A DNA stretch of 13,879 nt from Halarchaeoplasma sp046498385. GTDB taxonomy: Archaea > Thermoplasmatota > Thermoplasmata > Halarchaeoplasmatales > Halarchaeoplasmataceae. The notes beneath the pieces were generated by a model. That model was given only the letters and a program-made list of their open reading frames with translations. It had not been told where the DNA came from and ran no database searches. Of this stretch, positions 1 to 6,933 are shown piece after piece (the stretch's first letter is position 1; each line of letters starts with the position of its first letter). The stretch lies in NCBI GenBank assembly GCA_046498385.1, contig JAWOAU010000040.1:1-13879 (forward strand), read 5' to 3'. A program made the position numbers and the translations under genes.

Positions 1-351
1 AGTTACGTATCCGGTAGGCCGGAGCACTTCAACGATTTGCACTCGTGGGACCGAACCATGGGTATCTGGATACGGGTCACGGATCATGTAACACTCACGG
101 TTGCAGGAACCGCACCTGTGAATACTTCCGTAACTCTGGAGCCAGGTTGGAACATGGTGAGTCTTCCCAGCAGCACTGCAGGCAATCACGATCTGCCCGC
201 AGAAGTGACCAAGGTAGGATACTTCTACGCTCCCGCGGAGTACAACTTGGTTTACACCACCGAGGTGTCGAGCTTCGAATTTGAACCCGGTAAGGGCTAC
301 TGGGTTTACAACGGTGCCGACGTGTCCGTGCAGTGGACCGTGGGGTACTAA
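1..351 (+). CDS. C-terminal part of a secreted surface protein (5' end outside window)
   Basis: The frame is open from base 1, so this is the 3' end of a longer gene; the internal TTG at 37 is not a credible start. The visible 116 residues hold two related beta-rich units: one with a 'TMGIWIRV' core followed by 'TLTVAGT', then 'LEPGWNMVSLPS' and a closing 'FEPGKGYWVY'. The pair 'GWNMVSLPS ... GKGYWVY' is common at the C-terminal end of large secreted, repeat-bearing proteins of Euryarchaeota, and I infer an extracellular location. No C-terminal membrane anchor or PGF-CTERM signal is present; the protein ends in VGY. Function is unknown. The gene ends with TAA 70 nt before the next gene and is followed by a T-rich stretch. 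Confidence 0.7.
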   Translation, partial: SYVSGRPEHFNDLHSWDRTMGIWIRVTDHVTLTVAGTAPVNTSVTLEPGWNMVSLPSSTAGNHDLPAEVTKVGYFYAPAEYNLVYTTEVSSFEFEPGKGYWVYNGADVSVQWTVGY

Positions 352-354
352 AAA

Positions 355-372
355 CACCTTTTCTTTATTTGA
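355..372 (+). terminator. T-rich putative archaeal terminator
   Basis: Right after the stop codon of the surface-protein gene is a pyrimidine-rich run with TTTT and TTTATTT and no hairpin. Short T tracts act as intrinsic terminators in many archaea. The position between two same-strand genes with a separate promoter downstream fits. Inference only. Confidence 0.35.
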
Positions 373-386
373 CACCTTGGGATAAC

Positions 387-396
387 CTTAAAAACC
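387..396 (+). promoter_or_regulatory. TATA box for the leaderless flavoprotein gene
   Basis: The motif CTTAAAAACC is a good archaeal TATA box centred about 30 nt upstream of the TTG at 422. There is no Shine-Dalgarno sequence between them. This fits a transcript starting at or just before the start codon and supports the TTG start. Confidence 0.5.
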
Positions 397-421
397 GCAC
401 ATACTTTCAATCGTCGATAAC

Positions 422-1567
422 TTGTGCGATATAGTAGTGGTAGGCGGTGGACCAGTAGGTATGAGAGTCGCCCAAAGAAGTGCCGAGGCCGGATATGATA
501 CCTTGGTGCTGGAGGAACACAGCAGTATCGGCAGCCCTATGCAGTGTGCGGGTTTAGTTAGTCCGAGGGTTGTTGAGATGACCGGGACAAAAAACGTATT
601 CATGGAAGCTAGCGCTGCTACTATACACGCACCCGATGGAAACGAACTGTTTCTGGATGCCGGCGAACCCCAGGCAGCACTGTTGGATCGTAAAAGGTTC
701 GATCGAGAGATGGCCGAGTCCGCTATCAAAAAGGGCGTGGAACTGAGGTTGGATTGCCGGGTCACCTCCGTTCGAAAAAACAGAGACCGGCCAGTGGTGC
801 ATTATGAAAAGGGGGGGAAAAAATGTGAGACTTCTCCCCGGATCGTAGTAGGTGCAGACGGGCCTACGTCCATAGTACGCCGAGGTGGGGGTATGGGAAA
901 ACCGAAGTACATGTTGGCAAGCGTACAGGGTTTGGTAGGATACAAGACCGAGGAAATCCATATATACCTAGGTAACGAGGTCGCGCCGGGGTTCTTTTTG
1001 TGGGAGGTTCCACATCCGGAAGGTGCTCTTGTAGGCCTTGCATCAGAGGATGGTAAAGTTTATGAACTTTTGAAAAGACACCTCTCTCGAAAAGGTTGGA
1101 AGAACAAGTCCATAAGCCTTTACTCAGGGAGTATACCCCTGGGTCTGCTGAATAATACCGTGGATAACGGGTTGATGCTGGTGGGAGATGCCGCATGCCA
1201 GGTCAAACCCCTCTCAGGCGGTGGGCTGTACACAGGGTTGCTCTCGGCGGACATCTGTGGAGATACATTGATACGCGCCTTGGAAAGAGAAGATACATCG
1301 AAGGAATTTCTTTACACCTATCACGAAGCGTGGCAGAAAAATATCGGTGTGGAAATATCCAAAGGTCTGTGGATGAGAAGGATATTCAAAGATCTCACCG
1401 ACCGGCAGTTGAACGATTTGATAAACATCTTGAACAATGAACGTGTGATAAAAGTAATACGGGAAAGAGGAGATATAGACTACCCTTCAGCCCTTGCCGG
1501 GCCCGTGTTCAAATCTGCTCCTAAACTCCTTAAATTTGCCGGACCAATCATCAAGGGTCTTTTCTAG
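422..1567 (+). CDS. Geranylgeranyl reductase family flavoprotein
   Basis: This is a 381-residue FAD-dependent oxidoreductase of the digeranylgeranylglycerophospholipid/geranylgeranyl reductase family, which saturates isoprenoid chains of archaeal lipids or quinones. The N-terminus carries the dinucleotide-binding loop GGGPVG (residues 8-13) followed by an acidic residue at the end of the second strand (E31/E32). A 'GSPMQCAG' segment with Cys42 follows, typical of this family. Mid-protein 'LWEVPHPEGALVG' matches the family's substrate-side motif, and 'VGDAACQVKPLSGGG' near residue 253 is the second FAD contact. Length is normal. The TTG start is chosen because the fold begins immediately, a stop lies in frame at 389, and a TATA box sits ~30 nt upstream with no RBS. 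It ends in TAG and overlaps the convergent downstream gene by 81 bp. Exact substrate cannot be read from sequence, since archaea often have several paralogues. Confidence 0.88.
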   Translation: MCDIVVVGGGPVGMRVAQRSAEAGYDTLVLEEHSSIGSPMQCAGLVSPRVVEMTGTKNVFMEASAATIHAPDGNELFLDAGEPQAALLDRKRFDREMAESAIKKGVELRLDCRVTSVRKNRDRPVVHYEKGGKKCETSPRIVVGADGPTSIVRRGGGMGKPKYMLASVQGLVGYKTEEIHIYLGNEVAPGFFLWEVPHPEGALVGLASEDGKVYELLKRHLSRKGWKNKSISLYSGSIPLGLLNNTVDNGLMLVGDAACQVKPLSGGGLYTGLLSADICGDTLIRALEREDTSKEFLYTYHEAWQKNIGVEISKGLWMRRIFKDLTDRQLNDLINILNNERVIKVIRERGDIDYPSALAGPVFKSAPKLLKFAGPIIKGLF

Positions 1568-2272
1568 CCATGGGAAGGAATTGTATTCTTCCTGCATATA
1601 GAGCATCGCCGCTAATATACCAAATAATCCCGCAGCCCCCCCGAGTGCATATTGAGGCCATCTAGGAATGGGAGTCTTTACGGTGAAGCTGGAATCATGT
1701 ATGACTCCATTTACACCGAGGTGGGTTATGTTGAGGCTGTGTACGTAATAAGGCTCGTCAGCAGTACCGGGACGGCGCTGGGCATAATCCCATTCGTCAT
1801 CTGTGAAGTACCCTCTGGACCTCATGATAACCTCTTCTCCGTTATATTCAAACAATAGTTGAAAACGAAGAAAGTAAACTCCCTCGGGTGTATTCTTCAC
1901 CGCCTCCAAACGGTGCTGTATTGTGCGTTCTTCTCCGGGAGCGAGTGCCGGTGTCGTGAAGGAAACGTATATGTCCTGTGAAGATACGAACACAGGTGGT
2001 GAACCGATCTCGTTGATGGGCTTTTCATAGTCCAGGGTAGAGAAGGCATACTGCTCTATGGTTAATCTAACGGAGCTCATCTCTTGTTCGTATGGATTAC
2101 TCACTACATAGGATAAAGTACCATCGTTACCTGGTCGGATCGTAGGAGTTGATATATCCGGCAATATCATATTGACGTCTGCAGGATCAGATACCTCGGT
2201 TACCGTGCTCCCTGTTGCCGCCGTAAATAGAAGTCCGAACAGCAGTAACACCAATAATATCTTGACCTTCAT
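1487..2272 (-). CDS. Secreted single-pass envelope protein of unknown function
   Basis: The 261-residue product starts with a signal peptide (K-rich start, LLVLLLFGLLF core, then AATG). An extracellular beta-rich region follows, with 'RPGNDGTLSYVVSNPYEQEM' and 'APGEERTIQHRLEA', resembling the CARDB/COG1361-like Ig folds of archaeal S-layer-associated proteins. Residues about 205-227 form one membrane helix, and the last ~34 residues are a charged cytoplasmic tail. The fold assignment is inference and the function unknown. It is transcribed divergently from taw2, and its ATG lies 28 nt from a TATA-like box at 2296-2308, so it is probably leaderless. Its last 27 codons run through the 3' end of the opposing flavoprotein gene, an unusually long convergent overlap. 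Both reading frames look genuine. Confidence 0.75.
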   Translation of the reverse strand: MKVKILLVLLLFGLLFTAATGSTVTEVSDPADVNMILPDISTPTIRPGNDGTLSYVVSNPYEQEMSSVRLTIEQYAFSTLDYEKPINEIGSPPVFVSSQDIYVSFTTPALAPGEERTIQHRLEAVKNTPEGVYFLRFQLLFEYNGEEVIMRSRGYFTDDEWDYAQRRPGTADEPYYVHSLNITHLGVNGVIHDSSFTVKTPIPRWPQYALGGAAGLFGILAAMLYMQEEYNSFPWLEKTLDDWSGKFKEFRSRFEHGPGKG

Positions 2273-2295
2273 AGACCTAAGAGGTAATCACAAGG

Positions 2296-2308
2296 TATAA
2301 AATATTTA
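2296..2308. promoter_or_regulatory. Shared, nearly palindromic TATA box for divergent genes
   Basis: The sequence TATAAAATATTTA reads as a TATA box on both strands (arms ATAAA and TTTAT). Its centre is about 29 nt from the ATG at 2329 on the plus strand and about 28 nt from the ATG at 2272 on the minus strand. Neither start has a Shine-Dalgarno sequence. One box could therefore serve two leaderless genes in opposite directions. The geometry is seen directly; bidirectional use is inferred. Confidence 0.55.
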
Positions 2309-2328
2309 TGCGGAGTTGGTGTAAAGAT

Positions 2329-3315
2329 ATGTGTAATGAAGAGCACCTCGTAGTAAAGGTAAAAAAAGAAAGAGCTGAAGAGACCATGAAGAGGGTGAAA
2401 GAACAGGGGTCACTGGACCCTACGAGGGTACCGAAGGAATCGGGGGAGTTCCTTCTGATCCCGGTCGAAGAAGGTGGTGAACCCGTTTTAGAGGAACTAG
2501 AAAAAAGGGTTCCTAGAAAAAGTCCATTCCAGAAGATCACTGAACGCTTGGATATACCTGAAGATATGCTTCCCACTAGATGGGAAATGGTTGGAAACGT
2601 ACTATTGTTCAAACTTTCTCGGAAGTTACTAGATAAAAAAGAAAGTATCGCAGAAGTATATGCAGAAATACTTGGTGCCGATACGGTGCTTCTGCAAGGG
2701 CCCATCGAAGGTGTTACCCGCCGTCCCGAGGTAGAGGTGGTGTATGGAGATGATACGGAAACGGTGCACGTGGAGAATGGGATAAAGTATATGCTTGATG
2801 CCGCCGAGATAATGTTCTCGAGCGGAAATATAGACGAACGGCGGCGTATGGCCTCCGTGGTAAAAGATAAAGAGGTGGTTGTGGACATGTTTGCAGGAAT
2901 AGGATATTTTACGCTGCCCATGGCCGTACATGGTATGCCCAAGGAGATCCATGCCCTTGAGATCAATCCAATCGCCTATGAATACCTTTGCAAGAATATC
3001 TATCTCAACGGAGTGGAAGACGTAGTAAGTGCACATCTGGGAGATAACCGTGAATTTTTTTTGGAAAAAAGTGCTGATCGGGTTATAATGGGCTATCTAC
3101 ATGAAACTTGGAAGTTTTTGCCCAAGGCGATTGAATTGTTGGACGAGGAGGGTATGATACACTACCACTGTAACGTTAAAGGGGAAAAACCGGAGAAAAA
3201 AATTAAAAGACTGCTGAGTAAAGAAACAAGTAATTTTGAATTGCTGAAAACAAAAAGAATAAAATCATACGCACCTCACGTTTATCACATGGTGGCAGAT
3301 GTGCAGATCGGGTGA
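2329..3315 (+). CDS. taw2: tRNA(Phe) wybutosine-pathway aminocarboxypropyltransferase Taw2/Tyw2
   Basis: Taw2 transfers the 3-amino-3-carboxypropyl group of S-adenosylmethionine to 4-demethylwyosine-37 of tRNA(Phe) in the cytoplasm. The Rossmann SAM-binding loop is 'VVDMFAGIGYF' near residues 184-194, followed by 'ALEINPIAYEYL' with the acidic ribose-binding residue. At about residue 250 the protein has 'DRVIMGYLHET', the Taw2 form of this motif, where the sister enzyme Trm5 has an NLP motif; this decides between the two. The C-terminal 'YAPHVYHMVADV' is also Taw2-like. I prefer the ATG at 2329 over the one at 2308: the latter overlaps the TATA box, whereas 2329 is 29 nt from its centre and gives a normal N-terminus (328 residues). 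The gene is divergent from the envelope protein. Confidence 0.88.
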   Translation: MCNEEHLVVKVKKERAEETMKRVKEQGSLDPTRVPKESGEFLLIPVEEGGEPVLEELEKRVPRKSPFQKITERLDIPEDMLPTRWEMVGNVLLFKLSRKLLDKKESIAEVYAEILGADTVLLQGPIEGVTRRPEVEVVYGDDTETVHVENGIKYMLDAAEIMFSSGNIDERRRMASVVKDKEVVVDMFAGIGYFTLPMAVHGMPKEIHALEINPIAYEYLCKNIYLNGVEDVVSAHLGDNREFFLEKSADRVIMGYLHETWKFLPKAIELLDEEGMIHYHCNVKGEKPEKKIKRLLSKETSNFELLKTKRIKSYAPHVYHMVADVQIG

Positions 3316-3329
3316 ACATCATGAAAAAA

Positions 3330-3337
3330 CCTTTAAC
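3330..3337 (+). promoter_or_regulatory. Possible TATA box for the zinc-ribbon membrane protein
   Basis: CCTTTAAC is centred about 23-26 nt before the tandem GTG codons at 3357 and 3360. No ribosome binding site is visible between them, so a leaderless transcript is again possible. It is a weaker match than the other boxes in the window. Confidence 0.35.
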
Positions 3338-3356
3338 CGAGTAAATTATTTCGTTA

Positions 3357-4373
3357 GTGGTGAAAAAAATGCCAACATGCCCGAACTGCAACGAGGATTA
3401 TCTCCAGGAACGGGAAGGAAGATGCCCCAGATGTGGGTATTATATAGGCACTAATTATAGTACGAGTTATCCGCCTATCACCCCTGAGAATGATATAGGC
3501 GGTACTTTGTCCACTACGTTGGATATTCTAAAGGAGAACTTCACCGTGATCCTTACTTTTCTACTGATACCCATAATCATCGTGTCGATAATCAATATTT
3601 TCTCCATTTGGACCATAATGTCCTCGATGGAAACGTTAACGGGAGATGAGATGGAACTGGATGCACTTATAAACTTTTTTTCAACACTCTACCTTATAGC
3701 CTTACCATTATCCATAGTGGTCTGGATTATTGAATTGTTGTTCGCAGGCGGGATCGTGGGTATAACGAAGGAAAGTTTTGAAGGTAGATCCGTAAATGTG
3801 GACACCGGCCTAGGCGTGATCAAGAACCACGCATTGGGCGTGATCCTCGCCGGCATCTTGCTTTCGATACTATTGAGCGTCGGTATAGCCTTATGTATCA
3901 TCCCTGGTTTATTATTCTGTTACTGGTGGCTTTTCACCATCCCCATACTGATCATCGAAGGTAAGGGTGTATTGGATGCGATGTCGGCCAGCAAGAACTT
4001 CGCCAAAAAGAATAGTACTACTGGGTTCACCATTGTGATAATTGTGCTGGTGATAGTTATGAGTGGAGTAGGCAACCTTATAGCTAGTCTTTTAAGTGGT
4101 GCCTTTATGTACTCCTTTGACTTCACCGCCCAAGAGGTAGTCGTATTCGGCCCTAGAGTGATAGTCAGTCAGATCATCGGAAGCATCGTCAGCGTTCTTG
4201 TTACCGCTTTAGCTATCATGTGCATAACTGTGCATTATCTTCGAGGAAGGTCTTATTTTGCACCGGAGGGTTCACACCAGTATTATAACACACCACCGCC
4301 GCCGGAACCCATGGACTGGTCTCGATTAGAAACACCGGATGAAGAGGAAAGGAAGTATGATGAAGGAAGCTGA
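3357..4373 (+). CDS. Zinc-ribbon polytopic membrane protein of unknown function
   Basis: The 338-residue protein begins with a cytoplasmic zinc ribbon, C8-x2-C11 and C23-x2-C26 (CPNC ... CPRC). Strongly hydrophobic segments follow at roughly residues 62-88, 107-135, 155-200 (probably two helices), 222-250 and 266-296, so about six membrane spans. The tail is short, with a PPPPEP stretch and many acidic residues. The layout resembles archaeal zinc-ribbon proteins carrying a GPDPase-membrane-domain-like or DUF975-like bundle; I cannot assign a function. Start codons at 3357 (GTG), 3360 (GTG) and 3369 (ATG) are all possible and do not affect the ribbon. The 3' end overlaps the start of amrS, implying one transcript and coupled translation. 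Confidence 0.75.
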   Translation: MVKKMPTCPNCNEDYLQEREGRCPRCGYYIGTNYSTSYPPITPENDIGGTLSTTLDILKENFTVILTFLLIPIIIVSIINIFSIWTIMSSMETLTGDEMELDALINFFSTLYLIALPLSIVVWIIELLFAGGIVGITKESFEGRSVNVDTGLGVIKNHALGVILAGILLSILLSVGIALCIIPGLLFCYWWLFTIPILIIEGKGVLDAMSASKNFAKKNSTTGFTIVIIVLVIVMSGVGNLIASLLSGAFMYSFDFTAQEVVVFGPRVIVSQIIGSIVSVLVTALAIMCITVHYLRGRSYFAPEGSHQYYNTPPPPEPMDWSRLETPDEEERKYDEGS

Positions 4374-5352
4374 TTTTTGGAAAACGGATGAAAATGCAGT
4401 GATATGCGGACTTTGTGCCCATGGTTGCAGAATAGAAGACGGAGATGTGGGTCTTTGTAGGGTGAGAAAAAACCAAAATGGAACACTTTACAGCTTGGTT
4501 TACGGTAAAGTTGCATCTCTCACTCCAGACCCCATCGAGAAGAAGCCTTTATACCATTTTCACCCTGGGACAAAGGCTCTTTCCTTCGGTACGGTGGGCT
4601 GTAATTTCAGCTGCCTGTACTGTCAAAACATGAGCCTATCCCAGGGCGACCCCTCGGATACCTACCTTAGGAAGATGTCCGTTGATGAGATAGTGAAGAA
4701 AGCAAAACGCTATGATGGTATCGCTTGGACCTACAATGAACCCACTGTCTCATACGAGTTCAGTTACGATGTGTTCAAGGAGCTGAAGGAACAAGACGGT
4801 GGATACACCGTTTACGTGACCAACGGTTACATGGAGCGGGAACCTCTGGAAAAGATAGCGCCCTATCTCGATGCAGTGAACATAGACGTGAAGGCTTTTC
4901 GAGACGAATTCTACCGGGAGATCGTGGGGGCGAAACTGGAACCTGTTCTAGAGACCTGTAAACGTGCCCTGGAATTGGATATACACGTTGAGCTCACCTA
5001 CCTAGTGGTCCCGGGATACAACGATTCTAGGGAGGAGATCGCCGAGTTCTGCTCCTGGGTCCGTGATACACTGAGCGAGAACACCGTGGTTCACTTCTCC
5101 AGATTCCATCCAGATCACAAAATGAGAGATGTTTCACCTACTCCGGAAAAGAAGATGCGGGAGGCGAGAGAGATCGCCCGGAAGGTAGGGTTGAATTACG
5201 TGTACTTGGGTAACCTGCCGGCGGACAACGACCTGTACTGCCCGGGCTGTGGAGAGGTGCTGTTAAAGCGAGGTTATTTTTCCTCGGAAAAGCACAAGCT
5301 CCAGGACGGAAGATGTTCTAAGTGTGGTGAATATATACATCTTAGGTACTGA
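4357..5352 (+). CDS. amrS: AmmeMemoRadiSam system radical SAM protein AmrS
   Basis: AmrS is a cytoplasmic radical S-adenosylmethionine enzyme named for its association with AMMECR1 and Memo family proteins; its physiological reaction is, as far as I know, not established. The Fe-S motif is C82-x3-C86-x2-C89 in 'GTVGCNFSCLYCQN'. It is preceded by the family's N-terminal Cys cluster (C17, C20, C24, C34). 'TYNEPTVSYEF' and 'VNIDVKAF' are further family blocks. The C-terminus has a second Cys pair set (CPGC and CSKC), as in many archaeal members. An ATG at 4339 would also be in frame, but I choose 4357 (or 4360, giving MKEADFWK): a GAGG lies 9 nt upstream and the family usually begins there. It overlaps the previous gene by 17 nt. 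No Memo or AMMECR1 gene is in the window. Its stop overlaps the convergent regulator by 11 nt. Confidence 0.9.
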   Translation: MMKEADFWKTDENAVICGLCAHGCRIEDGDVGLCRVRKNQNGTLYSLVYGKVASLTPDPIEKKPLYHFHPGTKALSFGTVGCNFSCLYCQNMSLSQGDPSDTYLRKMSVDEIVKKAKRYDGIAWTYNEPTVSYEFSYDVFKELKEQDGGYTVYVTNGYMEREPLEKIAPYLDAVNIDVKAFRDEFYREIVGAKLEPVLETCKRALELDIHVELTYLVVPGYNDSREEIAEFCSWVRDTLSENTVVHFSRFHPDHKMRDVSPTPEKKMREAREIARKVGLNYVYLGNLPADNDLYCPGCGEVLLKRGYFSSEKHKLQDGRCSKCGEYIHLRY

Positions 5353-6160
5353 GTATACGATACAGTATACGATAGGCCTCCGGTCGACCGCCGTTTCTAG
5401 CGTTTATGGAAGATACTACACTATCGATGCTTCTGGGGCTGAGTATCAGGGCAACGTTAAGACCCTTTTCAGCAGCTAGTATGGACGACTGTACCGGTGC
5501 GAACTTGATGTTAACTTGAACTTGGAGTATATTTGTAAGTCCTAGGGCCCACTCATCCTCCACCGCCAGTAAGTTGTAATTTGATTCCTTTAAAAGCGGT
5601 TCCAGGAGTTCGGCGGATTTTTTTGGATCATCGTCCGTCTCAGCAGCTATCAGGTAGATACACCCTACATCCATATCGATTATACCCTGGAGCCGGCCCA
5701 CCTGTACCGGTTCTCCTGCTTCCGCACTGCTCAAAGCGAGGCCCATGGAGGCGGTAGGTTCATGAGAGGCATAAAGAAAACCACCCTCCATGAATAAGCC
5801 CACATCGTCCTTAGCCGCTATACTTTCTTCCGCGATCGCGGCACACTTAAAGATAAAATCGATCTCCTTGCTGGCACGTTCCAGGAAAGCACCGATACGG
5901 GAAAGCACATCGCCTACGAACTCCACGCCCTCGGGGCTCGGCTTATATTTTTTTCCACCAGTATCCATAAGACCCTCTTCTTCCATCTCGGAAACATAGT
6001 TGGATACCGCTTGTTCGCTCATCTCAAGTGCCTTTGCGAGTTCGGCAAGACGGGTGGGCTCCTCCATGGCGGTATGATACAGGAGCAAGAACTTGGTGAG
6101 GGTTTTTTTGTCCCGGAGTAGCTTCATGACGTCCACATCGTCGACGGGGTATTTTATCAT
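5342..6160 (-). CDS. Winged-helix transcriptional regulator, COG1497-like
   Basis: The 272-residue protein has an N-terminal winged helix-turn-helix. 'TRLAELAKALEMSEQAVSNYVSEM' (around residues 35-60) is a classic helix-turn-helix, followed by the wing 'EEGLMDTGGKKYKPSPEG'. The remaining ~190 residues are a soluble alpha/beta region with no cysteines positioned like a metal site, presumably a ligand-sensing domain. It includes 'ILSPRSIDSVVSSINA' near the end. The arrangement fits COG1497, predicted regulators found in Euryarchaeota. The ligand and target genes are unknown. It converges on amrS and overlaps its 3' end by 11 bp, so it is unlikely to regulate amrS through a shared promoter. It is the last intact gene before the accessory block. 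No strong TATA box is seen upstream. Confidence 0.72.
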   Translation of the reverse strand: MIKYPVDDVDVMKLLRDKKTLTKFLLLYHTAMEEPTRLAELAKALEMSEQAVSNYVSEMEEEGLMDTGGKKYKPSPEGVEFVGDVLSRIGAFLERASKEIDFIFKCAAIAEESIAAKDDVGLFMEGGFLYASHEPTASMGLALSSAEAGEPVQVGRLQGIIDMDVGCIYLIAAETDDDPKKSAELLEPLLKESNYNLLAVEDEWALGLTNILQVQVNIKFAPVQSSILAAEKGLNVALILSPRSIDSVVSSINARNGGRPEAYRILYRILST

Positions 6161-6245
6161 TGGGTTGTGTGCTCGCTGGATAATCCGCTTTGACGGTGTA
6201 GCGAACCTTGATCTTTCAGGGAATCTAAGAACGCCGCTGCAAGGA

Positions 6246-6400
6246 TCAGATCCAGTAGATATCCACCTCCTCGAGATGATCCTTGGTGATCACTATCCCC
6301 TTATCTACATCGTTACCCTTCATGAACGAGACGATCCCTTTCATATCTCTGTCCTTCAAAGCCTCCTTGTACTTCACCTCTATGGGCACGGTCGACTTCG
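6246..6400 (-). pseudogene. Remnant of an archaeal ATPase (DUF234/DUF4143-type C-terminus)
   Basis: Reading the minus strand gives about 48 residues containing 'VPIEVKYKEALK' and 'GIVITKDHLEEV'. In archaeal P-loop ATPases of the COG1672 type, the C-terminal PD-(D/E)XK-like domain has exactly this 'P(I/V)EVKYK ... kGivvTKd' pair near its end. The ATPase part is absent, the frame opens just after a TAG at 6417, and the usual hydrophobic last residues are missing, so both ends are truncated. These ATPases are frequent in archaeal accessory regions. I regard it as a non-functional gene end left by rearrangement. Confidence 0.55.
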
Positions 6401-6416
6401 GCACAGGCGCCGTAAA

Positions 6417-6701
6417 CTAAAGTTCGTCTTCGGGCACCTCTTCTACCTCTTCCTCCGAAACATCGACGGTATCTTCAGGTTCGTGGTCAGTATCATCCAC
6501 TAACTCCTCCTCAGCATCCTTCCGCTCGGCCGCCTTCTCGAACACTGCTGAGCCGTGTGTATGTGAGTTGAAGTGTTCACACACACCTACGAGTTCCACA
6601 GTACCGTGCTCGTCCACCCAGTAGGTACTATCACCCTGGCAGAAGGGACATCCGGCGGATAGGAGGGACCTGGGGATCGGTACCACCTTTTTCTTGATCA
6701 C
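6417..6701 (-). CDS. Small acidic-tailed protein with a CCCH metal site
   Basis: The 94-residue product starts at a GTG and is not recognised. It has C18-x2-C21 and C41-x-H43, which could bind one zinc. The last ~35 residues are almost only Glu, Asp, Val and Pro, ending in EDEL. The N-terminus is basic (MIKKK). Small proteins with a metal site and an acidic tail are common in archaeal viruses and plasmids, which agrees with the neighbouring ArdC-like remnants; that link is inference. The start is uncertain because the frame remains open upstream, through a hairpin, without a better start codon. Isolated, with no obvious operon partner. Confidence 0.5.
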   Translation of the reverse strand: MIKKKVVPIPRSLLSAGCPFCQGDSTYWVDEHGTVELVGVCEHFNSHTHGSAVFEKAAERKDAEEELVDDTDHEPEDTVDVSEEEVEEVPEDEL

Positions 6702-6740
6702 ATACCTCTTGCTATCTATCTTATGTTTTTCAGATATTTT

Positions 6741-6766
6741 GCAACCTCTACCCCATGTAGGGTTGC
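6741..6766. repeat. 26-nt hairpin-forming inverted repeat
   Basis: The arms GCAACC and GGTTGC enclose a second pair, CTAC and GTAG, around a CCCAT loop with one unpaired T. This is a nearly perfect 10-bp stem in a ~120-bp stretch with no convincing gene. It lies upstream of the CCCH gene on the minus strand and ahead of the small plus-strand ORFs, so it may be a regulatory hairpin or an element end. No T run follows it, which argues against a simple terminator. Confidence 0.45.
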
Positions 6767-6805
6767 AGGATGTCGGCCACTTTTACACACCCCTAGTGTC
6801 CGGAC

Positions 6806-6813
6806 TTATATAC
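6806..6813 (+). promoter_or_regulatory. TATA box ahead of the small plus-strand ORFs
   Basis: TTATATAC is a strong archaeal TATA-like box. It is centred about 25 nt before the ATG at 6835, the distance seen for leaderless genes elsewhere in this window. Confidence 0.4.
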
Positions 6814-6834
6814 GTTGAACACCCAATGGATCCC

Positions 6835-6933
6835 ATGATATCTTCAAAAGTAAAACGGGCATGGGAACAGAAAGAACGGGACGAGCTAATAAGGGAACGG
6901 AGGCCCCGACCGACGGGGTGGTTCCATGGGTAG
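6835..6933 (+). CDS. Putative 32-aa basic peptide
   Basis: A short open frame starts at ATG 6835 (an earlier in-frame ATG is at 6826) and encodes a highly charged peptide: 'KRAWEQKERDELIRERR', then 'PRPTGWFHG'. It has no recognised family. Support comes from the TATA box about 25 nt upstream and from the stop codon lying within the first codons of the next small gene (ATGGGTAG overlap), which suggests translational coupling. It could be only a leader. Low certainty because of its length. Confidence 0.35.
   Translation: MISSKVKRAWEQKERDELIRERRPRPTGWFHG

Noticed and set aside
2308..2328. ATG at 2308 as the taw2 start
   Set aside because: It overlaps the TATA box itself; the ATG at 2329 has the normal box-to-start distance and gives a family-like N-terminus.
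6702..6790. Minus-strand 'DILQPYMG/VEVAKYLKNIR' as a frameshifted gene end
   Set aside because: The two pieces meet inside the hairpin at 6741-6766, whose symmetry explains part of the sequence, and no upstream gene body was found.
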